From Methanohalophilus sp. RSK (GTDB taxonomy: Archaea; Halobacteriota; Methanosarcinia; Methanosarcinales; Methanosarcinaceae): a stretch of DNA of 64,000 nt. The translations under genes and the position numbers were made by a program. The notes beneath the pieces were generated by a model. That model was not told where the DNA came from. It did not search any database and was given only the letters and a program-made list of their open reading frames with translations. The stretch spans positions 62,001 through 126,000 of the forward strand of contig NZ_RDSK01000014.1 of the NCBI RefSeq assembly GCF_003722075.1, in the 5' to 3' direction. The stretch's first letter is position 1, and the number at the start of each line of letters is the position of its first letter. Shown here piece by piece: positions 46,397-55,832 of the stretch.

Positions 46397-47590
46397 TTAC
46401 CTTCTTATCAATAAAGCTATTATCATTAGTACTCCAACAGTTAACAATATTCCAAATCCAGATGCTACAGTTGATTCATTCTCTGCACGATTTTCAACTT
46501 CTTCTTTCAACCTATCTTCTAATGACTCATTCAATGTTGTGGTGGAATCTGCAGAAGTTTCCTCCTCTTCATAAATTGCAGATATCGCAAACGGTGAAAA
46601 TCCGGGTGTTTCGGATTCATAAATGAAGTAATTCTCATTTTCATCTATAACTTCGGTTGGAAGCTGAGTCCATTCTCCATCATTATACCGGCAAAGTACA
46701 ACTGAAGAAGGTTCTACATCATTATCAGAAATCCATTCTTTACTTACCCTAAATCCAACTACAGGATCCTCCATATCATCTTCATTAAAGGCGACATTGC
46801 CAACCCAGATATTCAGATTCTGATAGACTTTTCCTGGTGCAGAAGAATCCACCAACGCTGATGTATCCTTGAGGACTTCAACTGATGTTTTGCTTTGACC
46901 TTCATTGGAGAGGCTTGTAAACTGGATGGTCATTAAATCGATATCATCTTCACTGAACTCATATCTTACATCTTCACCTGCAGCCACCTTACTCACCTGT
47001 GCATGCTTGGAGGCGATATTTTCAAACTCTTCACCTGTGGCCCCACCACCTCCTCCCCCACTTCCACCATTCCCTGAAGAATCGTCTTCTGAAGGAACAG
47101 TAGTTTCGTTATTGATATCAACAGTTTTGTTTGTAGATAATACACTTCCATGCAAATTTGCAGTATTTGCCATATCAATATTTTCTGGATAAATTGCAGT
47201 AGTATCACCTGCATTTCCGGTCACATTAAAGTGTAAATTAAATATATTTCCTGAAGATTCGTTTTTTATGGAAATGCTACTATCCGTTGTAGTCAAAGTT
47301 ACAGAATGAACATTATCTCCTGTAAGAATAGTCCATCCGTTTGTGAGGTTACCGACTTCTACAGATTCAAGGAACAGAACTGACTCATTGTATTGTATAT
47401 CACATTTAATGGTCTGGATTGGACCATTGGAAACATTTTGAATAATGATTGGAATTGATAGTGTATCGTTCTCATTTGCTTCATAATCTTCCTTTAATCC
47501 GATTGAATCCGCCATAACAAGACTTTCACTTTTTTTAGAGTCATATATTCTCCTGTATTTATAAGAATTATTTAGATTCTTGAGTGTCAC
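46397..47590 (-). CDS. Cohesin domain / PGF-pre-PGF surface protein, membrane-anchored C-terminus
   Basis: A 397-residue protein. Residues about 25-165 form a cohesin-like domain (ADSIGLKEDYEANENDTLSI, ...NGPIQTIKCDIQYNES), then a Gly-rich linker (GGSGGGGGG). A PGF-pre-PGF-type domain (about 190-350, VAFNEDDMEDPVVGFRVSKE) and an acidic stalk follow, then a C-terminal membrane helix (ASGFGILLTVGVLMIIALL) ending in Arg-Arg. It starts at GTG, overlapping the stop of the preceding gene (GAGTGA). It has no signal peptide, although every domain is of extracellular type. Either it is joined to the upstream protein by a -1 frameshift, or the leader has been lost. Confidence 0.75.
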   Translation of the reverse strand: MTLKNLNNSYKYRRIYDSKKSESLVMADSIGLKEDYEANENDTLSIPIIIQNVSNGPIQTIKCDIQYNESVLFLESVEVGNLTNGWTILTGDNVHSVTLTTTDSSISIKNESSGNIFNLHFNVTGNAGDTTAIYPENIDMANTANLHGSVLSTNKTVDINNETTVPSEDDSSGNGGSGGGGGGATGEEFENIASKHAQVSKVAAGEDVRYEFSEDDIDLMTIQFTSLSNEGQSKTSVEVLKDTSALVDSSAPGKVYQNLNIWVGNVAFNEDDMEDPVVGFRVSKEWISDNDVEPSSVVLCRYNDGEWTQLPTEVIDENENYFIYESETPGFSPFAISAIYEEEETSADSTTTLNESLEDRLKEEVENRAENESTVASGFGILLTVGVLMIIALLIRR

Positions 47591-49953
47591 TCCAATACTA
47601 TATCTCCGACACTGGCTTGTATCATCATATTGACGTCTACTGCATCTGCAAATTCTTCATTTTTATCAAGATCAAAATAACGATTTGATGCTAAGTTTCC
47701 TACACTGGCTTGCATCATCATGTTAACGTCTACTGCATCTGCAGAAATTCCATTCCCATCAAGATCGCCAGTAATTATCATATTGGAATCTCTATAGATA
47801 TCGGAGCCGGCGGATGTTTGTACAGATATTTCTTCAGAGTAGAAACCGGCTTTGTCGAATATGATATTATATGTCCCAGGTTCAATATTTGTAAATATAT
47901 AATATCCTGAAGTGTTAGTAGTGTTTTTATCAATCAGATTTCCAGACTGCATAAAAGATACATCAACATTTTCAATACTTGTGCCATTGAAGTTGTAGCT
48001 AACATTACCAGACAATCTTCCTGGAGTTTCCACTGTGAAAATACCATTTTTGGAAGAAGCATAACCATGTAAATTTGCAGTATTTGCTAAATCAACATTC
48101 CATGGGGTTAGTTCAGTACTTTCACCAGACTTTCCAATTACGGAAAATGTTAAATTACAGATATCTCCAGATGATTCATTTTGGATAGTAAGTTCACTAT
48201 CAGAAGTAGTTAGAGTGATTGAATATCCATTGATACCTTTGGATACTGTCCATCCTGATGTGAGATTGCCTGAGCCTATAGATTCAAGAGACAGAATTGA
48301 TTCATTGTATTGTATATCACATTTAATGGTCTGGATTGGACCATTTGAAACATTGAGAAGTTCTAATGGAATAGTTAAAGTACTGTCTTCTACTGCACTT
48401 GAATCATTAAAACCGATCGATTTAGCCATGCATATAATGTTCTCATCGATAGCAATATAGTCAATTTTTGTTTCAGTATCATCAGCTACATCGTTAATTG
48501 CAGTAAGACTGACATTATAGTTTCCGTAATTTGTGTACGTATGCGTTGGATTTTGTTCTGTTGAAGTATTACCGTCACCAAAATCCCAAAGCCATTGTGT
48601 AGGTTCTTTTGATGACAAATCTGTAAATTTCACAGACAGTGGCGGAACAACTCCTGAAGTAACATTGGATGTAAAGTCAGAAACCGGAGGATATGCAGAT
48701 ATGAAATTATGCAATTGAGGGTACCCATCATTTATGGATGCATGAATAAACCATGCATTATCAAAATCCCAATTTGTGTATGTTGATTGCTGTTTCATTT
48801 CGATAGTAGTTTTTGGTATACCTTTTCCTGTATCACTTTGTCCTGATGTTTCTTTGTTGTAGTAACTACTAATAACACTTCCAAAATTGCCACCAATGAG
48901 ACCGCCATAATAATCATTGCCATTCAAATTCCCAATTGAATAGCTGTTTTTGATTGTACTACCAGAATCACTAGAACCGATTAAACCACCTATGTACCAG
49001 TGACCAGTCACATTTCCTGCCGCATAGCTATTATAAATTTCACCTTGCGAATTTTCACCAACAAGTCCACCTACATAGTCGGCATTGCCAATCACATTTC
49101 CTGTTGCATAACTTTGATTGGTAATGGATTCATAATTGTAACCAACAAGTCCACCCACATAGTCTGAATTGCCAGTTACATTTCCTGCTGCATAACTTTG
49201 ATTGATAATAGATACATAGTTGTAACCAATAAGTCCACCCACACGTATGTAACTGCCAGTTACATTTCCTGTTGCATAGCTATTATAAATTACACCGTTT
49301 AAATTCCTACCAATCAGTCCTCCAACCTCGGAGTCATAACCAGTCACATTTCCTGCCGCATAGCTATTATAAATTTCACCTTGCGAATTTTCACCAACAA
49401 GTCCGCCTACATAGTCGGCATTGCCAATCACATTTCCTGTTGTATGACTTTGATAGATAATAGATTCACGATTGCAACCAACAAGTCCGCCCACATATGT
49501 ATTTCCACTTACATTGATATTGTTAAGCCCTAAGTAAGATATTATTATTTTATTATTTTTGCGAGTACAACCGAAGAGGCCCACGTATTCGGAAAATGGT
49601 CTATTAATGAATAAATCAAATATTGTGTAATTATTGCCGTCAAGAGAACCAGTAAATCTGTAATCATAATCACCGATTGGTTCAAAACCTGCACCATCAT
49701 TCCATTCAGATGTTACAGATGCATCAATATTATTAATCAGTATATAGTTTGCATCTAAGTCATTCTGTATATTTTGAAGTTCATTTACATTCGATATCTG
49801 ATATGGACTCTCAACAGAACCATCTCCACCTGCAAATGCAGCAGCAGAGCCAGTAATTAATATTATACAAAATAGAAATGAAATAATGGGATATTTTACA
49901 ATTGATATATCGGTTACTGTTTTTCTGATAATACTGTATTCATCTTTTGGCAT
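47587..49953 (-). CDS. Secreted GLUG-PKD-cohesin-dockerin surface protein
   Basis: A 788-residue exported protein when started at the ATG of 49953; longer N-terminal forms up to 50031 are open. In order: a signal peptide with long n-region (hydrophobic core ISFLFCIILITGSAAAFA), and about seven GLUG repeats (GGLVGENSQGEIYNSYAAGN). Then come a PKD domain (WLWDFGDGNTSTEQNPTHTY), a cohesin-like domain (NGPIQTIKCDIQYNES), a carboxypeptidase-regulatory-like domain (TNTSGYYIFTNIEPGTYNI), and a two-repeat dockerin (GDLDGNGISADAVDVNMM, FDLDKNEEFADAVDVNMM). The cohesin is about 70% alike to that of the next gene. The role is probably adhesion or surface assembly. Confidence 0.8.
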   Translation of the reverse strand: MPKDEYSIIRKTVTDISIVKYPIISFLFCIILITGSAAAFAGGDGSVESPYQISNVNELQNIQNDLDANYILINNIDASVTSEWNDGAGFEPIGDYDYRFTGSLDGNNYTIFDLFINRPFSEYVGLFGCTRKNNKIIISYLGLNNINVSGNTYVGGLVGCNRESIIYQSHTTGNVIGNADYVGGLVGENSQGEIYNSYAAGNVTGYDSEVGGLIGRNLNGVIYNSYATGNVTGSYIRVGGLIGYNYVSIINQSYAAGNVTGNSDYVGGLVGYNYESITNQSYATGNVIGNADYVGGLVGENSQGEIYNSYAAGNVTGHWYIGGLIGSSDSGSTIKNSYSIGNLNGNDYYGGLIGGNFGSVISSYYNKETSGQSDTGKGIPKTTIEMKQQSTYTNWDFDNAWFIHASINDGYPQLHNFISAYPPVSDFTSNVTSGVVPPLSVKFTDLSSKEPTQWLWDFGDGNTSTEQNPTHTYTNYGNYNVSLTAINDVADDTETKIDYIAIDENIICMAKSIGFNDSSAVEDSTLTIPLELLNVSNGPIQTIKCDIQYNESILSLESIGSGNLTSGWTVSKGINGYSITLTTSDSELTIQNESSGDICNLTFSVIGKSGESTELTPWNVDLANTANLHGYASSKNGIFTVETPGRLSGNVSYNFNGTSIENVDVSFMQSGNLIDKNTTNTSGYYIFTNIEPGTYNIIFDKAGFYSEEISVQTSAGSDIYRDSNMIITGDLDGNGISADAVDVNMMMQASVGNLASNRYFDLDKNEEFADAVDVNMMIQASVGDIVLE
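49003..49453. repeat. GLUG-coding direct repeat, 336-bp offset
   Basis: About 115 bp at 49003-49117 recurs at 49339-49453 with only a few changes. It encodes two successive GLUG units of the surface protein on the minus strand. The offset of 336 bp equals 112 codons. Other GLUG units in between are more diverged. Recent internal duplication or gene conversion explains the near identity. Confidence 0.85.
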
Positions 49954-50139
49954 AGTTTTAGATGTGAATTGACAACACTTAAATTTTCCTATATGAATCG
50001 AATATGAATTTGAAGTTCTTTTATATTCCAAAACATTTGATAGCTGTTAAAGGTAAAAACTACAAATTTCTTCAATCTTTATTATTAACATTAATTTACT
50101 TTATTTCACTAATCGGGAAAATTATACATCACAACCAAT

Positions 50140-50553
50140 TCAAAAATAACAAGACAAAACACCAATTTTCGGGCTATGTTTTCTAATTTTCCCACCTCCA
50201 AGATGTCCTACATTATCTCTTTTATAATCCGGTTTCATTTCTGATTTAAACCATTTGGAATCAATTTTATAAATTGAATATTTGTGAATACCATTATCCG
50301 GGCTTGTTTTGTCCTCAAGTATCGCAATCACATTGTCAACTCTGTCTAAGACATTATGTGGGATACCTATCCTATTATTACTTTTATGGGCACTCTTTAT
50401 GACAACTTTTTGGCCATCAAGTATAGTTTCATTGCTATTATTTCCGTTATCGAGTAATTTCACACCAAAGTGCTTTGCTGCATGCTTAGCCATAAGATGA
50501 CCAAAATTATTACCGGCTCTCCCGGAGTCCTCATCTTGTACCATGTATCTCAC
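50140..50553 (-). CDS. Hypothetical protein, possible nuclease-like fold
   Basis: A 137-residue protein that I do not recognise. It contains a beta strand with a charged core (GQKVVIKSAHKSNNRIGIP), a short helix (NVLDRVDNVIAILEDK), and a basic C-terminus (PDYKRDNVGHLGGGKIRKHS). The arrangement vaguely recalls small restriction-like folds, but no catalytic triad can be assigned. The start may be at 50553 or the ATG at 50544, which has GGTGAG upstream. It lies upstream of the surface-protein operon on the same strand but about 190 bp away. Confidence 0.5.
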   Translation of the reverse strand: MRYMVQDEDSGRAGNNFGHLMAKHAAKHFGVKLLDNGNNSNETILDGQKVVIKSAHKSNNRIGIPHNVLDRVDNVIAILEDKTSPDNGIHKYSIYKIDSKWFKSEMKPDYKRDNVGHLGGGKIRKHSPKIGVLSCYF

Positions 50554-50555
50554 CT

Positions 50556-50666
50556 TTATAAATAATTTTTATTTGTTGTGAAAAGTTCAAAACCAACTGA
50601 GGAACATTCCACTTCTCCGAAGTGCTTCTTATAATTCGTGTGGCCAGTGATCAAGAATTTAGCCAT
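50556..50666 (-). CDS. Possible 36-residue small protein
   Basis: A short frame from ATG 50664-50666 to TAA encodes MAKFLITGHTNYKKHFGEVE and 16 further residues. Its composition is protein-like and it lies just upstream of the gene at 50140-50553 in the same direction, whose ribosome site overlaps its end. There is no ribosome site before its own ATG. It is listed as tentative; it could equally be a remnant of a larger gene. Confidence 0.25.
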   Translation of the reverse strand: MAKFLITGHTNYKKHFGEVECSSVGFELFTTNKNYL

Positions 50667-50804
50667 GTATGAATATTTGAAATTCTATTATATAAAATAT
50701 TTGAAGTTGCAATGTTGATCATCTAATACAAAATCGGCATTTAAAACAAATTTGCAGATTTCTGTTTATCAGTATTAATTATAACACCGCAAAAAAGATT
50801 GTGA

Positions 50805-50889
50805 TGCGAGGGAAGGGATTCGAACCCTCGAACTCCTACGAGAATAGGCCCTGAACCTATCGCCTTTGGCCTGGCTGGGCAACCCTCGC
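50805..50889 (-). tRNA. tRNA-Leu (anticodon CAG)
   Basis: A class II tRNA on the minus strand. The acceptor stem pairs GCGAGGG with CCCTCGC, and the discriminator base is A. The anticodon stem ATAGG/CCTAT encloses the 7-nt loop TTCAGGG, giving anticodon CAG, which reads leucine CUG codons. A long variable arm is present, and the T arm contains GGTTCGAATCC. The CCA end is not encoded. Confidence 0.95.
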
Positions 50890-51191
50890 ACACGATTTCT
50901 GGCTATAGATAGGGCTTTTGATTCTTAAGGGTTTTGGTCTTGGATAAAAAGTAGGTCAGGGATGTTTCACCCTGACATCTAAATATAGGAGTTTGTTTTT
51001 GGAGGTTGTAAGCCGGAAGTTTTTAACCCCCGGCATGGGTTAGAATTTGTATTTCTCCCCTATAAACAGAATGCATGGCCGGTATATAGCCTCTTTTGCC
51101 TGTTTTTTCCAACGAGGGGTGACTCTGAGCATGGCATTAAAAAATATAAAGGGTCATTAAATGAAAAAGGAACAAACGGATGAGTTCCTTC
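50890..51191. other. Intergenic region between tRNA-Leu and argF
   Basis: About 300 bp without a gene. It holds a 7-bp hairpin, GTCAGGG (50955-50961) with CCCTGAC (50970-50976), of unknown meaning upstream of the tRNA. The terminator of argF lies at its right end. I saw no small frame with a ribosome site. Confidence 0.6.
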
Positions 51192-51198
51192 TCATCCG
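51165..51198 (-). terminator. argF terminator hairpin
   Basis: On the minus strand CGGATGAG (51191-51198) pairs with CTCATCCG (51177-51184) across a 6-nt loop. A T-rich tract follows (TTTGTTCCTTTTTC). The argF stop codon lies inside the stem. Confidence 0.65.
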
Positions 51199-52097
51199 AT
51201 AAGTTTCAATATCAGGGCTTTCTGTGCATGCAACCGGTTTTCTGCCTGATCGAAAACCACTGAATGGGTTCCGTCCATGACCTCTGCAGATATCTCTTCT
51301 CCCCTGTGGGCCGGCAGACAATGCATAACGATTACATCATTCTTTGCTACATCAAGCAACTTACTGTTTATCTGGTAATCCGCCAGGTCACTCAGTCTTT
51401 TATCCCTTTCCTCTTCGTCTCCCATGGATATCCAGACATCGGTATAGAGAACGTCGGCATCAGTAGAAGCCTTTATTGGATCCTTTAGGATCTCAACCTT
51501 GCCATCCATTTCACGTGCCATGCTTACGATATCATCGTCCGGATCATAACCATCAGGACAGGCCACAGCAATCTCCATTCCTACCAGGGCACAACCCAGT
51601 ATCATTGAATTGCACACATTGTTGCCATCGCCTACCCAGGTAAGCTTCAGTCCTTCCAGATTATTCTTGTACTCCTGGATTGTCAGCAGGTCTGCCAGGA
51701 TTTGGCAGGGGTGTTCCTTATCGGAGAGGGCATTGATCACAGGCACGGTAGCATGTTCTGCGAGTTCTTCCACGGTTGAGTGGCTGTTCACCCTGGCAGT
51801 AATAGCTGCTACATACCTGGAAAGGACCTTTGCGGTGTCTGCAACCGTTTCACCCCTTCCTATCTGCATGTCCCTCTGGTTCAGGTACAGGGAATGGCCG
51901 CCCATATCACTCATGGCCACCTCAAAGGAGACCCGGGTTCTGGTAGATGATTTTTCAAAGATCATCGCAAGGCTTTTGTTTTTCAGCAGATCAGTGACCT
52001 TGCCCTTAATTCTCTTTTCTTTCAGATCCTCTCCTGTCTCCAATATAGCCAGTATATCTTCTTTGGAAAGGTCCGTCATTGACAGAACATTTTTCAT
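51192..52097 (-). CDS. argF: Ornithine carbamoyltransferase
   Basis: Makes citrulline from ornithine and carbamoyl phosphate in arginine synthesis. The 301-residue product is complete, with the carbamoyl-phosphate motif [29 protein letters not shown], and the ornithine-side [11 protein letters not shown], which together distinguish it from aspartate carbamoyltransferase. It begins 4 nt after the purD stop, with GAGCTGAT as a ribosome site. It is thus co-transcribed with purD. Confidence 0.97.
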   Translation of the reverse strand: MKNVLSMTDLSKEDILAILETGEDLKEKRIKGKVTDLLKNKSLAMIFEKSSTRTRVSFEVAMSDMGGHSLYLNQRDMQIGRGETVADTAKVLSRYVAAITARVNSHSTVEELAEHATVPVINALSDKEHPCQILADLLTIQEYKNNLEGLKLTWVGDGNNVCNSMILGCALVGMEIAVACPDGYDPDDDIVSMAREMDGKVEILKDPIKASTDADVLYTDVWISMGDEEERDKRLSDLADYQINSKLLDVAKNDVIVMHCLPAHRGEEISAEVMDGTHSVVFDQAENRLHAQKALILKLIG

Positions 52098-52101
52098 TAT
52101 A

Positions 52102-53415
52102 TCAGCTCTGTTTTAACTCTCTTATCTTATTCATATGTGTGATTTTCTTTCGTACAAGAGCCCGGGTGCCGATATCCCGGCGTGAATGCAAATCGCCGAT
52201 GATATTTTCAAGTGCATCCTGTGCTATTCTTTCAGCCTTGCTTATAGAATTAGCGATACCGACAACAGCTGCGGCGCGAGATGTGCTGGTATAGATTTTA
52301 CCATCTTTTTCATATACACTGGAATAGAACAAAATTGCATCGCCCATATCCCCGAAAACAATCTCTTTGTCTGAATCGGGGTTATCCGGATACCCTGCCG
52401 GAACAACATACTTACACACAGTTGCCCTCTTGCTAAACACCACATCGAGGTCTTCCAGACGCTCTTCCACGATAGCTTCCATGACATCAAGCATATCGGT
52501 CTCAAGCAGAGGCATTACGTTCATAGCTTCGGGGTCTCCGAAACGTGCATTGAACTCTATTACCTTGGGTCCTTTCCTGGTAAGGATGAACTGGCCGTAA
52601 AGGATGCCCTGGTACGGGATTCCTGTAACTTCACAGAGCTTTTCTACTACCTTTTGCATGATTGCTTTTGCCTTCTCCAGATCATCTACCATCATGAAAG
52701 GCAGGATTACATCAGTGTCGGAATAGGCTCCCATTCCGCCGGTGTTGGGTCCCAGATCATTTTCGAATGCTCTCTTGTGGTCCTGTACGCAGGGAGCAAA
52801 AGCAAGGGTGCTCCCGTCAACAAATGCCTGCAGGGTGAATTCTTCTCCTTTCAGGTTCTCTTCAACAACCACACTATCTTTTTCGAGGATACTAAGTGCA
52901 TATTCATAGGCATCTGTGGTATCTGGCAGCTGATCGCCCATAACCCTGACGCCTTTGCCTCCGGTAAGTCCGGCGGGTTTTATCGCGACATCTCCCAGTT
53001 CCTCGATATATTCTTTCAACCCTTTTTCGTCGTTGAATACTTTAAAAGCAGGACATCCTTCGATATTTTCTTCCTTCATGAAAGTCCTGGCCCATGATTT
53101 ATCAAATTCAATCTGGGCAACATCCTTTTTCGGACCCACTGAAGGAATTTTGGCTTTTTCAAGAGCATCTACAAGACCGACTGCTAGAGGTGCTTCCGGA
53201 CCTATGAATGCAATGTCTATTTTTTGTGAAGTGGCATATTCAACCACTTTTTCCACATCTGTTTCTTTTTCAAGTAAGAAATCCCTGCAAAGCTTTGCTA
53301 TACCGGGATTTTTTTTGCTCATTACTGCATACAGTTGCGGCTCTCTCTTACTTCTGGAGATGGCTTCAGCAATGGCATGCTCTCTGCCGCTTCCACCGAT
53401 AAGCAAAACATTCAT
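52102..53415 (-). CDS. purD: Phosphoribosylamine-glycine ligase
   Basis: ATP-grasp enzyme that joins glycine to phosphoribosylamine, the second purine step. The 437-residue product has the N-terminal [14 protein letters not shown] motif, [13 protein letters not shown], the ATP-grasp glycine loop [14 protein letters not shown], the [12 protein letters not shown] signature, and the metal-binding [15 protein letters not shown] start at the ATG of 53415, with AGAGGT upstream; the open frame extends 12 codons farther without support. It is followed by argF. Confidence 0.97.
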   Translation of the reverse strand: MNVLLIGGSGREHAIAEAISRSKREPQLYAVMSKKNPGIAKLCRDFLLEKETDVEKVVEYATSQKIDIAFIGPEAPLAVGLVDALEKAKIPSVGPKKDVAQIEFDKSWARTFMKEENIEGCPAFKVFNDEKGLKEYIEELGDVAIKPAGLTGGKGVRVMGDQLPDTTDAYEYALSILEKDSVVVEENLKGEEFTLQAFVDGSTLAFAPCVQDHKRAFENDLGPNTGGMGAYSDTDVILPFMMVDDLEKAKAIMQKVVEKLCEVTGIPYQGILYGQFILTRKGPKVIEFNARFGDPEAMNVMPLLETDMLDVMEAIVEERLEDLDVVFSKRATVCKYVVPAGYPDNPDSDKEIVFGDMGDAILFYSSVYEKDGKIYTSTSRAAAVVGIANSISKAERIAQDALENIIGDLHSRRDIGTRALVRKKITHMNKIRELKQS

Positions 53416-53553
53416 CTGTAGACCTCTCTGATTAAAAATCCTATAAAACACGTTGCCATATATTCATTATATTATGCAAATATGTGTTGTAAACAGTTAT
53501 TATTAGAATAGAGCATTTCGGATAATTAGATAAATACTTTCCGCTTTGGCCGG

Positions 53554-54096
53554 TTATTCTTCTTTGAGCAGATCGGATGCTCTCACAAGCGGATTCAATG
53601 TCACATTTTCATTCCACAAATTCGCTTCTGCTCCTTCCTCCCTGTCAACAACGGTAATCACTTCATCAACATTGGCACCGAAGTCCCTGAGAAGATTGAC
53701 CGCTTCAAGAACAGATCCGCCACTTGTGGTAACGTCTTCTATCAGTATGACTTTATCTCCTTCTTCCAGATCACCTACAAACCTTCCCCCGGTTCCATAA
53801 GCCTTTGCATCCTTGCGTATGAGTAAAAGGGGAATCTCTGTTTTCAGGGAAACGGCCGTTGCAAGAGGAACTCCGCCAAGGGCCACTCCGCCAATACGAC
53901 TTGTTGTAGTAAGATCAATCCTGGCTGAGGCGATGTCCGATATTTTTTTGAGGGTTACAGGATCTGAAATTGCCTTTTTTATGTCAACGTAATATTTGCT
54001 GGTTTTTCCCGAGGCAAGGGTAAACTGGCCGAACTTGACGGCTTCGCACTTCTTGAGAGCTTCTATGAGTTCATCTTTCTCATTGTTTTCCTGCAT
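53554..54096 (-). CDS. pyrE: Orotate phosphoribosyltransferase
   Basis: Adds phosphoribose from PRPP to orotate to give OMP in pyrimidine synthesis. The 180-residue protein has the FTLASGKTSKYYVDIKKA substrate segment, the VALGGVPLATA loop, and the PRPP motif VILIEDVTTSGGSVLEA near residue 120. The ribosome site GGAGACAAATGCC precedes the ATG. It lies 18 bp downstream of carS, so the two are probably one transcript. Confidence 0.96.
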   Translation of the reverse strand: MQENNEKDELIEALKKCEAVKFGQFTLASGKTSKYYVDIKKAISDPVTLKKISDIASARIDLTTTSRIGGVALGGVPLATAVSLKTEIPLLLIRKDAKAYGTGGRFVGDLEEGDKVILIEDVTTSGGSVLEAVNLLRDFGANVDEVITVVDREEGAEANLWNENVTLNPLVRASDLLKEE

Positions 54097-54114
54097 GGCA
54101 TTTGTCTCCTGAGG

Positions 54115-54684
54115 TTACCAGGGTTCCTTCTTGATTCCAAGTACGTAACCTATTATATTGGTCCCTATGTGTAAAAGGGGTGTTAGTATAAGTAACACTA
54201 TAATGATATTCAGTGTGAAATTTGCAACAAACCATTGTGGGGCTACCAGGTAGGTCAATATCCAGGCACCTGCTACAAAATCAAGCTGATCTGCAACTGG
54301 CAAAGGAGCTCCTCTTTTCAGATCAATCCTCCTTTTAACAAAACTCATTGTCATATCACCAAGGAGCGAGCCAATCGAAAGAGCAGCAATCGGAATTATT
54401 GCATCCGGGATTGTAAACCCAAAAGGAGGTAATCTAATCCCCATAAACTCTATTTGGGTAAAGGCAATCCACGTTTGTAGGATCCCGGCAACGATTCCAA
54501 ACAAACTTCCGGCGACAAATCCCCTTATCGTTTTTCCGTCACCAAGTATCCTTCTTCCGTCACCCAGGGTTCTTTTGCCATCAATGGGTCTTCCTCCTCC
54601 CAAAAGAGCTGCAAAAGGACTTGGAAGGTAGGCAGGTACCATTAACCACACAGCGAGAATAATTGTATCAAGCGTCTTGATCAG
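54115..54684 (-). CDS. carS: CDP-archaeol synthase
   Basis: Integral membrane enzyme that activates unsaturated archaetidic acid with CTP, a step of archaeal phospholipid synthesis. Family marks are AALLGGGRPIDG, RILGDGKTIRGFVAG, and the C-terminal DQLDFVAGAWILTYL. The start is unclear. A GTG at 54651 would cut the first membrane helix in half. A CTG at 54682-54684 gives the full helix (TLDTIILAVWLMVPAYLP) and has GAGGT nine bases upstream, so I extended to it (189 residues). There is no ATG or TTG in between. Confidence 0.8.
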   Translation of the reverse strand: MIKTLDTIILAVWLMVPAYLPSPFAALLGGGRPIDGKRTLGDGRRILGDGKTIRGFVAGSLFGIVAGILQTWIAFTQIEFMGIRLPPFGFTIPDAIIPIAALSIGSLLGDMTMSFVKRRIDLKRGAPLPVADQLDFVAGAWILTYLVAPQWFVANFTLNIIIVLLILTPLLHIGTNIIGYVLGIKKEPW

Positions 54685-54902
54685 CCCCTTTTGACCTCAG
54701 TTATTTTCGTTTTTATATAAGGGTTTGCTGTTTTATTCCTGTATGGAGGGGTGAAATTTGAACAAATCCCTGTATATTATTCCTTTAAGGGAATCACTAT
54801 CAGTTTAAATAATTAACAGCGTGAACTAAACTAGGCAAATCCCTTTATACCCGAAAAACTTTCCTTTTGATAATATAATTCTTACAGGACAGGCTTGTTT
54901 AC

Positions 54903-55832
54903 ATGGATCTCCAAAACCTCATTTCCAGAAAAAACCTTATTTTCGTAACAGTGACAGCATTCGGGATACTTGCAGTTTTGATAACTATTGGAATGCTGAC
55001 GCCCCTTGTGGTTCAATTTTTAACTGGTATGCAAATAAGTATGGATGCAACATATTTCAATAACAGGGCAGCACCGATTGCCGGTTTACTTGTAATCCTG
55101 CTCTGTGCCTGCCTGCTTGTCACCCATATATCCGGCAGGTATATTGGTATGCTGCTTGGAGGTATAGTTCTCTTGTCTGCACTTATGGCAATGTTTTCTC
55201 CTACCGGAGAACTGCTTGTAGACATTTCTATAATTCCCATGCTTGCCGTTTTTGCGGCATCTCTGTACCGGCTGGTTCATGTTACCAGAAAACGCCGTGG
55301 CAAATCCCATTTCAAGGGAATAGGTGCCCACATTATCCATATTGGAATTTTGCTGGTGATATTCGGTACCATTTTCAGTTCAGCAATGAAAGTAGAAGAT
55401 TCAGCTGTAGTTAGCATTGGTGAGGAAACATCATTTGAGAAGATTCCTTATTCTGTAAGTGTGATGGGTATGGATTCAAGTTTTGAAGGTACACCCTATG
55501 ACAATTATCCTGGTTCATCCTATACAACGGATGTTGGCCTTATAATTTCCAAAAACGGGAATGAGTTTGACAGGGGTACAGTTCGGTATATAACCGATAT
55601 AAAATGGAGGCAGACCTATACTTCTACTTACATTAACCGGGGGATCATGGAGGAAGTTTTTATTGCTCCCAAAGCCCTCGATGAAAAATCCGGGGAAGTT
55701 GACCTGTATCTGCGGGTAGTTCCATTTATCAGCTTTCTCTGGGCTGGTATTTACATAATGCTTGGAGGTATGTTAATACTGCTCCTTGGAAGTACAGTGC
55801 TACCAGATAATGAAAATGAGGTGGCCACATGA
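54903..55832 (+). CDS. CcmF C-terminal-half protein (cytochrome c maturation)
   Basis: A 309-residue membrane protein corresponding to the C-terminal part of CcmF. It has an N-terminal helix pair with the LTPLVVQFLTGMQISMDATY segment, equivalent to TLYPL...ISVGPPYFN in bacterial CcmF, three further helices, the GAHIIHIGILLVIFGTIF segment with likely heme-related histidines, and a periplasmic-type beta domain. A last helix closes it. Its stop overlaps the next gene as ATGA. The order is reversed compared with the intact bacterial protein: the C-half gene comes first. Confidence 0.8.
   Translation: MDLQNLISRKNLIFVTVTAFGILAVLITIGMLTPLVVQFLTGMQISMDATYFNNRAAPIAGLLVILLCACLLVTHISGRYIGMLLGGIVLLSALMAMFSPTGELLVDISIIPMLAVFAASLYRLVHVTRKRRGKSHFKGIGAHIIHIGILLVIFGTIFSSAMKVEDSAVVSIGEETSFEKIPYSVSVMGMDSSFEGTPYDNYPGSSYTTDVGLIISKNGNEFDRGTVRYITDIKWRQTYTSTYINRGIMEEVFIAPKALDEKSGEVDLYLRVVPFISFLWAGIYIMLGGMLILLLGSTVLPDNENEVAT

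Noticed and set aside
47587-47600. Programmed -1 frameshift signal at the cohesin gene overlap
   Set aside because: There is no slippery heptamer or strong downstream stem visible, so I report only the overlap and the missing leader, not a proven recoding site.
48960-49520. Evenly spaced repeats resembling a CRISPR array
   Set aside because: The repeats are GLUG-coding units inside one open reading frame, with coding-length multiples of three and no spacer pattern.
50955-50976. Hairpin upstream of tRNA-Leu as a riboswitch or small RNA
   Set aside because: A lone 7-bp stem with an 8-nt loop, no further conserved structure, and no reading frame downstream on the proper strand.
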